Counted from the stretch's first letter, positions 42,730 through 54,704 are shown. The stretch: 64,000 nt of DNA from Lepidostoma basale (GCA_022606425.2 JAHDVF020000413.1:62001-126000); one strand, 5' to 3'. Notes: generated by a model from the letters alone, not told the origin. Numbers and translations are program-made.

Positions 42730-43270
42730 AGTTTTAACCAACTAACCATCACGCCGTCTCCTTTATCCTGGCCCACCTCTCTAGGTTCCTCTACATTCAT
42801 ACAACGAGTCATATACGCACGTCGATTCTTCCGACTTTTAACATGACCAACCTTTACAATTTGATTAATTTGGTCATGCCATGTTTTCCTCGACTTCGTA
42901 CTCCATTTACATCATTAATTTCTTAACCATTCTTTCTCCATCCATGCGCTCCATATTTCTGAACCAACGCAATGTAATGGACAGCCACACTGTTATTTCC
43001 TGACATAATTCTCTCATTTAATCAACAATCAAAAAAGTGTCATGCAGGCACGTCGATTTCTCCGACTCCTCACGTGGCCGACATTCAATATTTGATTTAT
43101 TTGATCGTGCCACGTTTTCCTCGGTTTTCTTCTACATTTTGTTTCGGTTACATCGTTAACATCTACTTTATTTACCATTCTTTCTTCATTTATAATATTA
43201 TTTCTATACGTCCAAAAAATCTTAATAATCCTTTCATTATTTTGTTCGTAACACTTTAATTTGCACAATA
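42730..43270 (-). mobile_element. LINE family A fragments, degenerate
   Basis: At least two antisense pieces. 42745-42970 resembles the 6828 copy. 42965-43270 restarts at the 3' end and includes KCRRKPRKTWHDQINQILNV and RSRRNRRACMTLF. Confidence 0.6.
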
Positions 43271-45470
43271 TTCACTTCTTAATGGAGCACCGGGTCGAGG
43301 CAGACCGAGGAAAACATGGCATGACCAAATTAATCAAATTTTAAAGGGTGGTCATTAGGGTGTCCCTTATATAGGCAAAAATTATATTTTTTTGGATTAT
43401 TGAAACGCATACCCCCTAATTGTGATAAATAGTCTACTAGTTACCCAAATACAGAATTTCAACTTCCTATGTTAATTCTAACCCGTGCCGACTTGGCCTC
43501 AAAGTTTTAGAAAAAGCTGCTTTAAGTGTCTCTTAAATTTAATTGTAGATGATCACTTAAAACCATATATGTTAGATAAATATTGATGAAAACATAAACT
43601 TATATAAAGTTTTCTTGTAATTGTCAAAAAAGATACAAATTTAAATTTATTTACTTGGATATTTCCTCTTCAAAGTCTCTTTTTGTACAGTTTGGGTAAA
43701 TTTTTCTATGTTCTTGCACACAATATAATATGAACTGCTTATGTTCTTCATATGCGGTAGTCAAACCATGAAAGTCTGTCATTATATTAACAGCTCTTTT
43801 AACTGTGTCATTAACTGCTTTTAAGCTAGTAACCTTCATTTTAGCTACCACTACCGCGCTGTCTTTCTATGAAGATACAATTTCTTGAAAAAAAAACTAC
43901 TATCAAGTTTCAGTCGTGAAAATAAATCTTTACTCTTGACAGAAACAAAATCACTCAAAGATTTCCATAAAACAAGATAACAAATAGTTGAAGTACCTAT
44001 AAATAAAACAAATAGGTTCTATTAAACACTATTTACGTACCATAGAGAGAGACAGATATCTGTTCCTTCGATGGAACATATCTCTTTCCCGAATCACCAA
44101 AACTTTCTTTTTGTAAGTTTTCTACAATGTTTCCTTTTGCTTGCTCATCAACGTTGTCATCAAAAATTAAAAGGACCACTATTTCCTCTGACAAGTACTA
44201 CAAATGTTGACTGAACTTGCTGAAAGCCGCTTTGGAAATTGTCAACTTCTTCGAGATATTTTAAGGTCTTAAAAAACAAAAATCTTGATTCGGAGCTTTC
44301 ATTGCCAAACTTCATTCAAGCCAGGGCTTCACATAAACTGCCACAATAAATAAACAAACGTCTTGTAAAGCTTTTTTGTCCTTAGCGCACATTTTAAACT
44401 GGGACTGCAGCAAACGTATTTTTGAGGAGTAAATAGCTCTTGCCATCCATCGTGCTTGATGCATTGGGCCAGCAGGTCTGATTTTTATTTTATTTTCATT
44501 GCCTCCACCCAGAAAAATAATAGCAAGCTCAATGAGTTCGCTATAATCATCTCGTACAATCTATTTTGCGATTCAAATGCAGTTTTGAGCATCAGTTCAT
44601 ATACATGATGGCGGTAAGCAAAGAGTAACAAATCTCTTTCTAGTTTTTGAACACAAGCTCCGTTCAAGCATCCTGCATAAGAAACTATTGTATCATAGCA
44701 CATTTAAGAGCATGGGCGTGTGCGATATCGAATAAATTATCTTATTCAAATTGAAAGTTCTCTTCGCAGTGCCTATGTAAGTCCTGAATCTTCTTGCTAT
44801 TTTTTGCAGTTCTCGTCAGACCTGATAAAGATCCACTAACTTCATAACACAATTAAGAACAGCTCTGATAGGTATTCTAGCCTTTTTTCAGAGTATATTG
44901 CACTCCAGAATTACAATATTTGCACTTTCATTATCAGTCAAATTAACTTCACGTATATTGAAAAATAGAACTGCGAGAACTTGACGATTATATGGTAGTT
45001 TACACCTGTTATTTGGTGATTTACTTCCTCAACCAAGAAAACACTTTTTTAATTGCTTCTTAGTTCCACTGACATCTTCGAAATATAAAACAATCCATGC
45101 TTACTACCCGACAAGCTTCTAAATGATAATAACAACGACAACGCGCCGCTCCTGTGACGCAATTTGTATGGGACATCTTTGCGCGCAAGTCGGCACGGGT
45201 TACACTGTTCCGAATAAGGAAAAAAAATGTTTTCGGATGTTTTAGGCCCAAATGAATAAAACAATAGCCTATGCATTGTAAAATTAAAACTTTGAAAAAT
45301 AAGGGACACCCTAGTGGTCATGTTAGAAGTTGGAGGAATCGACGTGCGTGTATGACTCGTTGTATGAATGTGGAGGAAGCTAGAGAGGTTTGCCTGGATA
45401 GAGTAGTGTGGCGGTCCATTCTCTCTGCCTACCCCTGCGGGGAAACGGCGTGATGGTTTGTTTGTTTGTT
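43271..45470 (+). mobile_element. LINE family A 3' end, split by a hAT-like transposon
   Basis: Sense GAPGRGRPRKTWHDQINQIL ends at 43355 in GTGGTCAT. The same eight bases restart at 45314 and the LINE continues to RACMTRCMNVEEAREVCLDR and CGGGGAAACGGCGTGATGG with a GTTT repeat near 45470. Removing the insert gives a continuous LINE end. Confidence 0.8.
43356..45313 (-). mobile_element. hAT-like DNA transposon, decayed, 8-base target duplication
   Basis: Inverted ends TAGGGTGTCCCTTAT (43356-43370) and ATAAGGGACACCCTA (45299-45313), flanked by GTGGTCAT on both sides (43348-43355 and 45314-45321). Eight-base duplications point to hAT or P superfamilies. Minus-strand coding traces include LKAVNDTVKRAVNIMTDFHG and FILYCVQEHRKIYPNC at 43651-43851, plus a second piece at 44485-44703, interrupted by many stops. 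The first piece looks like the C-terminal end of the transposase. Superfamily left as hAT-like. Confidence 0.8.
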
Positions 45471-45474
45471 TATA

Positions 45475-45700
45475 TTTTCATTCGACACTCTATCATACAC
45501 AGATTAACCACACATTTGTTTAAGAGATTCTACTTTTATGTACAATTTTTTTTGTACTTTCATTCTTTTTTTGCCATTTTCATGCTTCACCTTTATACAT
45601 GAGGGTCGGTTCAAGTGGATCCATTGTGGTCCATTGTGGACTGCCAACTTAGCTTTTTTGGATGGTGTTTTGTTTGCAGCTTTAAGTACACCAATTTTGT
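45475..45700 (-). mobile_element. LINE family A fragment
   Basis: Antisense of the GYSVYDRVSNE to AVHNGPLWTTM region, degenerate. Confidence 0.5.
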
Positions 45701-46194
45701 TGATGTATGATACAACGAAATAAGAAAGAAATGCAAGGCAGATGATAACATCATAAGTAAAATTAAATAAGGGTCACTGAAATCCCTGGTCAAAGACACT
45801 CCCGATCTCTCCACACTTCTCCCTACACGGGTAGTCAGATCCAATTGTTGTACCCAACCCAACACATCTTCAAAGAAACCCTCCTCTCACCATCCAACAA
45901 TATCCAACCTTAACATCCAAGAAAGACATTTCCAACATATGTGGGAGCAATAGCCTTCGGGCTGGTACTACCGAACAGACAATATCCAAGATAATGATCG
46001 ATTTGATTCAAAATCAGAAAGACCACTTAATATTTTAAAATCGTTATTTTTTGCTTTGTATGTTTCTCCACTACTGGATGTAGGCCTCTTCAAACGTTCT
46101 CCATGTTTCTCTATCCTGAGCCACTCTCATCATCTTCTTCCTCTGACGATTAAGTCGTTAGCCTATATTTTTTGGGTACTACTTTTTCACGACT

Positions 46195-46660
46195 GTCTTC
46201 TTCTTCTTCTTCAGCTTATCTCCATCCACTCTTGGACGAAAGCCTCCTCCATGTCCCTCTATGTCGATATCTCCTGCGCAGTCTGCATCCATTGCACCCC
46301 AGCGTATCGTTTCAGGTCATCCCTCCACCTCATTTGTGGTGTTTCTACTCTTCTTCTCGCGTCTCTCGGTCTCCAAATCAGCAGTATTTTGGTCCATCTT
46401 TCGTCTGCAGCTCTGGCGACATGCCCTGCCCATTTATATCTTTCGTCTGCAGCTCTGGCGACATGCCCTGCCCATTTCCATTTTAAAGTCGTCACCCGGT
46501 TGATCACGTCTGTGACTCTTGTTTTATCCCTCACCGTTTCGTTCCTGACTCTATCTCTATGGGACAGGCCTAGCATGGCTCTCTCCATCGCTCGCTGCAT
46601 GACTCTTAGCCTCTCTGCACTGTACTTTGTCAGAGTGGCAGTTTCAAGACCATATGTCAT
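46195..46660 (-). mobile_element. LINE family D-like 3' end with 42-base duplication
   Basis: Minus strand: YGLETATLTKYSAERLRVMQ, RAMERAMLGLSHRDRVRNE, VINRVTTLKWKWAGHVARAA, RWRDDLKRYAGVQWMQTAQ. The segment WAGHVARAADER occurs twice in a row (about 46398-46481), a 42-base tandem duplication. Related to 61070-61245. Confidence 0.75.
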
Positions 46661-46679
46661 CATCATCATCATCATCGGC

Positions 46680-47045
46680 TGTCCCTCGTGTCTGAGGAAG
46701 ACTGTCCTTCACGGTTGTGGGTCCGCATGTGACTGAAGAGCCCGATCCTGGACCCACATATTCTGGGGCATCTGGGGCAGGGGAAGGCGCTTGTAATGGA
46801 GCCGTCACCGTCTCCCAGTGGTCTCTCTTTCTCATCCTCCCCCTCTCTGCGACGTCGTCTCTGCGATGTGCTTCAAAGTCTTGTGTGCCTTTATGTACTG
46901 CTGTTCTCCATCTAGGTCTGTCCTCTGCAGTCTTTTCCCAGCAATCACAGTCGATGCCAGTCTATGTAGGTTTCCTATAAGGGAGTCCTTAAAGTGTTTC
47001 CTCTGGCCACCGTGTGAGCGTTTTCCTTGGGTAAGCTGAGAGAAA
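46680..47045 (-). mobile_element. LINE C-terminal fragment, another family
   Basis: Minus strand: QLTQGKRSHGGQRKHFKDSL, IGNLHRLASTVIAG, then at the end IGLFSHMRTHNREGQ in shifted frame, a C2H2-like tail known from some insect non-LTR elements. Preceded by an ATC repeat near 46655. Confidence 0.55.
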
Positions 47046-47241
47046 AAAAATACCATATGTACTTACTGGCAGAACACAAGCTTCATATACTTTCCTCTTC
47101 AGGTTGATGGGTGTTTTTTATTTATTTTTTCGACCTACTGATCAATAATTCACTTTTCAATTAAGTTTCCATTAATATTAAATACTAATGTGAAATTTAC
47201 ATAATTGTTAAAGTAACAATAAATATATTTTACAAAATGTT

Positions 47242-48149
47242 TTAAGGGGGTTCACCCATGTGACGGCCTCTTTTAAACCTTTTTTAGGGAATTTTTTTTG
47301 ACGACCAGTAAAAAGATAGAACTTGAAGTTTTTTTTATCATTTATTTGTATGTATTTTAAGAGTATGTATATAAATATTTTGCCAAAAATATCCAATAGA
47401 CAGCTGTTGTGCTCTTCGAAGCTAAACCATGACTAAAACAAGTTCGACAAAATATTCAATAACTATAGAAATTTCCTTTTAAACCTTTACAAACTTGTCT
47501 ATACTTGTATGAACGTATATTTGTACAGAAGGGTCTCAGGTATCAAGCCTACTGTACACAACAGGCCCTTACGTTGCTTCTAATAACCATCAATATCTCT
47601 ATACATTTAATAAATACAAGGTTAAGATTTTAGGTATTCCTCCATAATATATTTACGCATTGATTAAAAAAATAATATTAATAATAATCAGATTCATCGG
47701 GTACATCGGAGGTATTTTGTGAAGATCGGAAACAAAATTCGTAGCGCTGAGTACGCGACACTATATTCGCATCTCACTCTTGCATATGTTCTAGCTCAAT
47801 GTTCTCACTCTCGCTGTGCCGCCGCGCCGGCGGCAGTCGCTTTCGGGCTTGCAACCAGAGCGGGTCTATGGCCGTTCCGTGAGCGTTGCCAGATGGTTTT
47901 TACATGTTTTTAGCAATCAAATCTCAATTATTATAATTTTTTACTTGAATTATAATTATATAAGGGGATTAGCTATGAATGTTCCTATTTTTCCGATTTA
48001 AAATCGCTAATTTTATAACGCGTACTGACTACCCTACACCGGAACGCACGTTTTAGAAAGGAAAAGTTTAAGGGAAAGGTTAAGGAAGGAATTTATGAAA
48101 GAAAAAAAAATCGATTTATTGAATCCTTCACATGGTTCAACCCCCTTAA
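47242..48149. mobile_element. TTAA-flanked non-autonomous DNA element
   Basis: TTAA (47242-47245 and 48146-48149) bounds inverted ends GGGGGTTCACCCATGTGA and TCACATGGTTCAACCCCC, which match with two differences. The inside (about 900 bases) has no transposase motif. TTAA targets occur in piggyBac and Kolobok superfamilies. The ends differ from those of the elements at 20727 and 31921, so this is a separate family. It stops 180 bases before cassette 10. Confidence 0.75.
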
Positions 48150-48328
48150 AACACCTTATGTATACGAGTATACTAATCAAGCAGACACTTTGTTAATTGA
48201 TTATTTTTTAGACAACTTGAAAATTTATTCCGCACGTGAAATATACATGTCACACATTAATCAATTGCTTTATATATCAGACAACGTAAAAACCATTTCT
48301 AAACTAAAGATACCAAAACGAATATAAA

Positions 48329-48915
48329 ATGTCCCAGGTGTACCGATCAATTCTACCAGTATATCGCATTTCTCGACTGTTTGGTATCACGCCTTACACA
48401 ATCTCATTTGAGAACGATACCGCGCACTTGAAAGCGACGAAATCGTCAATTATTTACCCGATTTTTATCGCTTTTCTTTGTTTGATCGGTTTCGTTTTTG
48501 TTTTTTCTTTTGTCGGACTGTTTGATGCTGGAAACGAACATGAAAATTTCATAGAAAAATATTCTACTCTTTGTAGAAGACTCACAGTGATTGTCATAGA
48601 GTTTCAATGTATCATTCAATCGCTTATAAATAGGCGTAGAATGTGTGATTTTATTAACGGCTTACGCGATTTCGACTCTAAACTGAATTCCTACGGTTTA
48701 TTAGTTAATTATAAAAAATCATATAGGTTTAATTTATTTTATATGCTTTCAGTATATTCTTTACTGTCTGTTTGTTTAACAATCGAATTTATATCGTATG
48801 TTTTGATTTTACGAAAGAAAAATTCATTTTATTGGGTGATTCTTGTATTTGCAGTGTGTGTTTTTTATATAACTATTATAGAGTTTTCAGCTTACGTAAT
48901 GATGATGAATTCAAG
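48329..48915 (+). CDS. Gustatory receptor N-terminal exon, cassette 10
   Basis: 195 codons plus two bases, donor TCAAG|GTAAGA, phase 2. MSQVYRSILPVYRISRLFG, ITPYTISFENDTAHLKATKS (the usual IAPYS is ITPYT here). Loop VGLFDAGNEHENFIEKYSTL and SLINRRRMCDFINGLRDFD, ending MMMNSR. Sister of cassette 9 about 7 kb upstream. The two share the diagnostic ILPV, DTAHLKATK and EKYSTL stretches. Open. The frame that overlaps the donor (48772-49089) is not coding for a receptor. Confidence 0.88.
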
Positions 48916-49138
48916 GTAAGAATCAGTTGGATCATTGTTTGCTTTCTTATCTTTTGGTATTCATTGCCTTTTTGGTTTTTCAAATCAAATAAAATTAATT
49001 CAGTATATTTTCTCAACAGATATTACAAATATACTTTGGAAATTAAAAAACTTTGTTTAATCCACTATTTTTTAAATAAAAAATATTAAAAAAACCACGA
49101 CATGTTTCGGAGGATACCTCCATCTTCAGGTGTAAAAA

Positions 49139-49740
49139 TTAACGCACATTTCTCCGACTCCTCACGTGACCGACATTCAATATTTTATTGATTTGATCGT
49201 GCCACGTTTTCCTCGGCCCTCCTCTATTTCTAGCTCCGTTCACGCCGTTTACATATACCTTCTTTACCATTCTGTCTTCACTCATTCTTTCCATGTGTCC
49301 AAACCATCTTAATGACACTTTCCTTATTTTGTTCATAAAACTTTCATTCGCATCACATTCACTTCTTATACTTGCATTTGTCACTCTATCATATACAGAT
49401 TTGCCACACATTCGTCTTAGAGATCTCATTTCTACTGCATTATTCTACTTTCATCCTTCTTTTGCCAGTTCCATGCTTCGCTTCCATACATAAGGGTCGG
49501 TAGAAGAACACCGTTGTGCACTGCCATTCTAGCTTTTTTGGATAGGTTTTTGTTTGCGATGACAACTTTAAGTGCACCATTCACTTTGTTGCCTGCCCCA
49601 ACCCTTCTTTTAATATCCCTCTCCACTCGCCTATCTCTTGTAAACATACTACCCAAATACACGAACTCAACTATTTGCTCCAAATTATTATGATTTGTGA
49701 TTTTTGAAAAGGAAGAAACCATGACAGTCTGCAACATTAG
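49139..49740 (-). mobile_element. LINE family A, RT end to C-terminus
   Basis: Minus strand: NLEQIVEFVYLGSMFTRDRR, RVGAGNKVNGALKVVIANKN, LLPTLMYGSEAWNWQKKDES, then shifted MRSLRRMCGKSVYDRVTNAS and RGGPRKTWHDQINKILNVGH. The 3' tail is missing (cut at RNVR). A short sense piece at 49690-49740 gives an inverted junction. Confidence 0.75.
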
Positions 49741-49744
49741 CGTT

Positions 49745-50284
49745 CTTGGTATTATTTTTAAATATATATTATATTTTATGTGTATTCAATAGATGCCGTA
49801 AACGTTAATATTGTTTGTAATGTCTGTTGCGATAGTAAACTGATTTGATTTGAATATTATCACGTACCTCTGAAACTTCGTTAAACGAGGCCTTAATATA
49901 TTTTATTCAATATATTACCATTATACTCATTTCCCTACTCATTAGCGGAGGTGTCACAAATAGTAACGAATTGATACATATTTAAACACATGAATACAAT
50001 TTGATTAATTAATATTTTTGATGGATCATTTCAAAATATTGGTAAAAAAAATATAATTATTTTATAATGAAATGTTTACAAACATAAAATTCAATCAATC
50101 ATTTTGTTTTCATATTTATTAAACTCTGTTTAAAACAATTATATTATTACAGTTTTCAACAAACATATTACACAATTAAAATACTCGTACGTGCTTGGTT
50201 TTGGTATCGCGAACTGTCCCAAGCGATTTCACTTCGTTTATTTAAATATATGCATTATATCATAGTTTTTATCATTCTCCATCT
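49745..50284. other. No gene seen
   Basis: AT-rich, no frames or repeats that I can support. Confidence 0.5.
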
Positions 50285-50835
50285 TCTCCTTCTTCTTCAC
50301 TTTTGGTAGACTCAGGAGTCTGTTATTTCAGGCGGGTCCTCTTAAGACGCCAAACTCCAGCTTTCTTCCGTTCTACCGTTTCGGGGGTCTTCCTGGTCGG
50401 CGTTGTCTGTTTGGCGTTCCATGGAGAGCTTTGTATGGTATCCTATTTGAGCTCATTCTTTCTACATGTTGATGCCAGTATCGCCGTCTTTGACGTCCCC
50501 ATCTGACCACATCTTGACTTCGATTGTTGTATTCCTAACTCGATCACGTAGGGTTTTGCCAGTTATAGCGAGTGTTTTCATCTCGGTTGTCCTGAGCATG
50601 CTCTTTGTCTTGACAGTGTCTGCCTTCGATTCAATGCCATATGTGAGGATTGGTCGCACACAGGTCTTATAAATGCGTACCTTGCTGTCAGTCCTCATGT
50701 CCTTGTTTCTCCGTATGACATCTTTCAGGCAGCCTGCAACCGCTGCAACCTTTTCTACCTGTGACCTTACTTCTCTGGGGCGGTCATTAGAGCTGGTTAC
50801 TTCGCTTCCGAGATATCTGAATTGGTCTACCTGTT
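50285..50835 (-). mobile_element. LINE family C fragment
   Basis: Minus strand: TDSKVRIYKTCVRPILTYGI, ESKADTVKTKSMLRTTEMKT, ITGKTLRDRVRNTTI, then shifted. Related to 35115-35745. Confidence 0.7.
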
Positions 50836-51256
50836 AAATTTTTTTCTTGGCGTACGGAGATTTCGCATCTTATTAATTTTTCTAATTCTTATAAAATAGT
50901 AAAATCTTTTAATTAAATAAATTTATTTTAACGTAAACTCATTTATTAATCATTAATCGATGTATGATTAAGTGTATAGAATTCCATAATGATGTTATTA
51001 AAATAAACAAAAGTTGTTTAAATATAGAAGAACTAAAAATTCTATAAATGATATGAAATATTCACGACACGTGTTTCGTCTTATGAGGACATCTTCGAGT
51101 GTATAGAATTTTACAATTTGAATTCATAATTATTTTTAAAATATCTTAAATACTACATAATTCAAAATTGTTTTTATGCTTAATAGTTTATATTCATATT
51201 TAAAATATATCATCATGAATGTCTTAAATAAAATTATGTTGAATAACGCATTTAAA

Positions 51257-51835
51257 ATGTCCCCATTATTTCGGTCAATATCACCTGTCTATTATATTAC
51301 CCGACTGTTTGGTATCGCTCCTTATTCGATCGTGGTCGAAGCTGGTATCGCTCGTTGGCAAACGACAATGGTATCTGTGCTCCACAATTTATTGATCATA
51401 TTATTTCTACTGCTCGGTATTATACCCACAGTGAAGCATATACATGTTGAGGTATTTTGATTTTGGGAAAGCCATTACAAATTACTTGTTAATATTTAGA
51501 AGGTGCAGCGCATACTTCACTTCAGTGGTTTGCATACTGCTTTCGCTTTACAACACGAATAAAATTTGCGTTTTTTTCAACGTCTTGAATGATTTTGATA
51601 AAGACTTGTATGAAAACGGAATACGCGTGTGTTACTCGTTAGAACGTAGGAGGAACAAGAGATTTATCTATTCTATTTACTTCATTCTTTTCATTGTGAT
51701 TTTTGTCGATTTTTATTTTTACGTCATAATTCGCTTGAAACCTTGGGACTTCTGGATAGCTACTGCGCTTAATTTTTGTATTTTTTATACAACAGTTATT
51801 GGGTTTTCTGCATTTGTTTTGATGATTCATTCAAG
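51257..51835 (+). pseudogene. Gustatory receptor N-terminal exon, cassette 11, frameshifted
   Basis: ATG at 51257 aligns with other starts: MSPLFRSISPVYYITRLFG, IAPYSIVVEAGIARWQTTMV. Coding runs to KHIHVEVF, where a TGA (51458-51460) follows a run of four T (51455-51458). In the next frame the receptor continues without other lesions: FGKAITNYLLIFRRCSAYFT, FVDFYFYVIIRLKPWDFWIA, ending VLMIHSR with donor TCAAG|GTAAGT. Three T would give a continuous frame of 192 codons plus two bases, the expected phase. Either a true one-base insertion or a homopolymer error. The rest of the exon looks constrained, so I keep this possibly functional. Confidence 0.78.
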
Positions 51836-52064
51836 GTAAGTTTTTTGGTGTCCATCTCCAATATCTATGCTTAACCAATGCTGTTTTGAATGTATTTACC
51901 AGGCCCAATGCCGTCTTAAAAGTATTTACTGTCTTGAAAGTAACCAGGCCGTAATCACATAGATAATATTTGCAACATGGAGCTATTGTAGGCCGTTAGT
52001 ATGTGTCTCGTGCCGTGATCTCGTATTTTATTTCCATTATAAATGTGAAATAAATGTAAAATAC

Positions 52065-52475
52065 GACTTCTTCGTCAGCCCTTATCGGTCCACTGCTGGA
52101 CATAGGCCTCCTCCCTTCCCTTCCACTCGTCTCTATCTCCTGCCAGTCGTAGCCACCTTTTCCCCCCCACGGCAGCAATGCCGTTGGCCCACCTTTTTGC
52201 GGCCTGCCTACGTTTCTCCTATTCTCCCATGGTCTCCACCTTATTATTTTCTGGATCCATCTATCCTCACTCTGTCTCGCCACATGACCCGCTCATTGCC
52301 ACTTCAGTCTCGCTAGTCGTTCCATGATGTCCGTTATTTTTGTTCGGCGTCTAATCTCCTCATTTCTGATTCTATCTCGGAGACTGACGCCGAGCATATG
52401 TCTTTCCATGGAACGCTGCGAGACTCTCATTCTTTCTTCATTTCTCTTGGTGAGGGTCACAGTTTCCATCTATTA
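52065..52475 (-). mobile_element. LINE family F-like 3' end
   Basis: Minus strand: RSMERHMLGVSLRDRIRNEE, IRRRTKITDIMERLARLKW, AGHVARQSEDRWIQKIIRWR, RRNVGRPQ, then a small insertion. Ends in a GAAGAAG-like tail. Confidence 0.65.
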
Positions 52476-53079
52476 TTATTCCTTATATACGTGTTAAAAA
52501 TATTTTAATATACTAAATTTGTGTTTCCGCAGTGCCGGTATGTCAATTTTACTTTCTCCTCGTGCCGGGCCATTTGTAAAGTATTTATATGCATTTTCTT
52601 CATTGTGTTTACTTTATAAAAGTACTAGTAATATATTGAACACACATTGAATTGTATAATATAGTTTGTGTACAACTTTGGTATGTGAAATGTTCAAAAT
52701 AATCTTTCGATATAACCTCAAAATCATTATATATTAACTTCAAAATTTGTAGCACAGAAAGCTCAAAATTCATTATAATAATGCCTAATGCAATAATATC
52801 ATTAAAAATGTTTATGGTTATTAATTGTTTCGAAAAAATCGCGATATTTTTACCAAAATTGTCTGACATTTGACAGCTGTCAGATCGATGGACCCAGAGT
52901 TATAAACTTAACATTGCGGCTTGATAACATAGATTCGAGACGGCATTGAATTACCAGGCCATATGCACCATAAACAATATTTTCACCATGGAAATTTATG
53001 GGGCCGAATGTAGTATTGAAATCCGTGAAGTTATTATGTATGTGGTAAACTCATTTTATTTAGATTATTTTGATTATAG
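52476..53079. other. No gene seen
   Basis: AT-rich. The phrase TTTGACAGCTGTCAG near 52869 recurs near 54438, so part of it may be a dispersed repeat. Confidence 0.45.
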
Positions 53080-53165
53080 CTGTATATGCGAGTCTGTCAC
53101 CATTCATTCTGGCTTCACGGTCACTCCAGTATCTTCATCTGGATCTACTCCATTGAATACGTTTG
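53080..53165 (-). mobile_element. LINE family C scrap
   Basis: Antisense wording ATGCGAGTCTGTCACCATTC and CCAGTATCTTCATCTGGATC matches 57070-57140. Confidence 0.5.
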
Positions 53166-53309
53166 TGTTTCCGCAGTGCTAATACAACAAATTGGTAGTC
53201 TGACCTCTCTCCACTGAAAATTCTACATAATATTTTAAAAGAATGTGATGTAGAATCTTCCCTATTTGTAAAGTACTAACAATATTAATGAAATAACATT
53301 TTTTTAAAT

Positions 53310-54015
53310 GGTGATCTTCTACCGACTCTTATATATGGAAGCGAAACATGGAACTGGCACAAGAAGGATGAAAGTAGAATAAATGCAGTAGAAATGAGAT
53401 CTCTTAGACGAATGTGTGGATATGATAGAGTGTCGAATGAAAATATAAGAAGTGAATGCGGTGCGAATGATGGTGTTATTAACAAAATAATGAAAGGATC
53501 ATTAAGATGGTTTGGACATATCGCACGCTTAATAGAAAACTGACCGATTATGGTTTAGGTCATAATTGAGTAAACATTAGACAGAGGTTTGTGTTAAGTC
53601 AAAATTCCACCAATTGACCTCCATTACACTATATCGGTATTTTTCATTCGTACGTGTTTTTCGACTGTTTTTGTTAAAACACCGACTCATGTCAGATTGA
53701 GCAAAACTCGCTTTTTTGAGTTAAGCCAGTGTTCTATTAAGCGTGCGATATGGAAAGTATGAATAAATAAATAATGGTAAAAAATATATATGTGAACGAT
53801 GTAAATGGAACCAGAAATAGAGGAAGACCGAGGAAAACGTGGCACGATCAAATAAATCAAATATTGAATGTCGGCCATGTGAGGAGTCAGAGAAATCGAC
53901 GCGCGTGTATGATTGTTGAGGAATTGAGAGAAATATGTCAAAAAAGAAAAGTGTGGCAGTCCATTATTTCTGCCTACTCCTTCGGGGAGACGGCGTGATG
54001 GTTTGTTAGTTAGTT
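53310..54015 (+). mobile_element. LINE family A 3' fragment, split by a MITE
   Basis: Sense ESRINAVEMRSLRRMCG, a deletion in SVYDRVSNE, RSECGANDGVINKIMKGSLR, WFG to 53520, then after the MITE MESMNK, DVNGTRNRGRPRKTWHDQIN, RRACM, a deletion, and CTTCGGGGAGACGGCGTGATGG with GTTAGTTAG. Confidence 0.75.
53521..53748. mobile_element. 228-base MITE with TA target duplication
   Basis: Ends TCGCACGCTTAATAGAA and its reverse complement TTCTATTAAGCGTGCGA, flanked by TA (53519-53520 and 53749-53750). The LINE it interrupts reads GGACATATGG in other copies, so the original TA is known. TA targets fit Tc1/mariner-type elements. Non-coding. Confidence 0.88.
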
Positions 54016-54021
54016 AGCTAA

Positions 54022-54200
54022 GAAGACCAAACATACGTCTAAGGGACTCATCTCTTCCGAATTTATTCTGCTCTCATGCTTCTAATGCCAGTTCCATGTT
54101 TCACCTACTTGCGTAAAAGTTAGAATCAGAACTCCATTGTGAACGACCATTTTCATTTTCATCAATAAATCCTTGTTTCCAATAACTACTTTAAAACGAT
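54022..54200 (-). mobile_element. LINE family A fragment
   Basis: Antisense of the SLRRMFG to VVHNGVL region, tail to tail with the previous copy. Confidence 0.6.
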
Positions 54201-54234
54201 TTAAAAAAAACGAATACCAATACTTTAAATCAAT

Positions 54235-54392
54235 CATATTAGAATTGATTTTTACAATCTGCAATGCGAGCAGAAAATGGCTCATTTTTAGACCATAGAC
54301 AGTGTGACAATCACACTGCCATCGCCGGGAATCGAACCCGGGACTTTCGGTATGGAAGTCAGAGCTCTTACTACTCTGCCACGAAGGTCGTC
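54235..54392 (-). mobile_element. tRNA-derived SINE
   Basis: Read on the minus strand: CGACCTTCGTGGCAGAGTAG (A box), then GGGTTCGATTCCCGGCGATG (B box), then a body with GAGCCATTTTCTGCTCGCAT. The body recurs at 61500-61605 without the head, and the head recurs at 40405. That combination of shared parts supports a SINE rather than a working tRNA gene. Confidence 0.7.
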
Positions 54393-54704
54393 TGTTGATT
54401 GTTTCGGAAATCGCATTATTTTTTATAATTATTTGTCATTTGACAGCTGTCAGATAAAACCGGCCCCACATTTAGTTTTATTAACCAGCAATACATTATA
54501 ATATGGGTTAATAGTTAACGACACATAACACATATATAAAGACTACATTATTTCCAACTTGATAAACGATGTTTACTTGTATTCATATTGTCTGATTGAT
54601 TAAAAATGTATCGATACGATCAACTAGCATATTTAAATTCAAAAGTAGAACGTTTGCCATTCTATGTCCGAGTGGCGAAAATGCACGTCGAATCAGATTA
54701 CAAA

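Noticed and set aside
54318..54392. True tRNA gene
   Set aside because: A and B boxes are present but the head is followed by a shared SINE body, and a second head at 40405 has a different continuation. No convincing cloverleaf was established.
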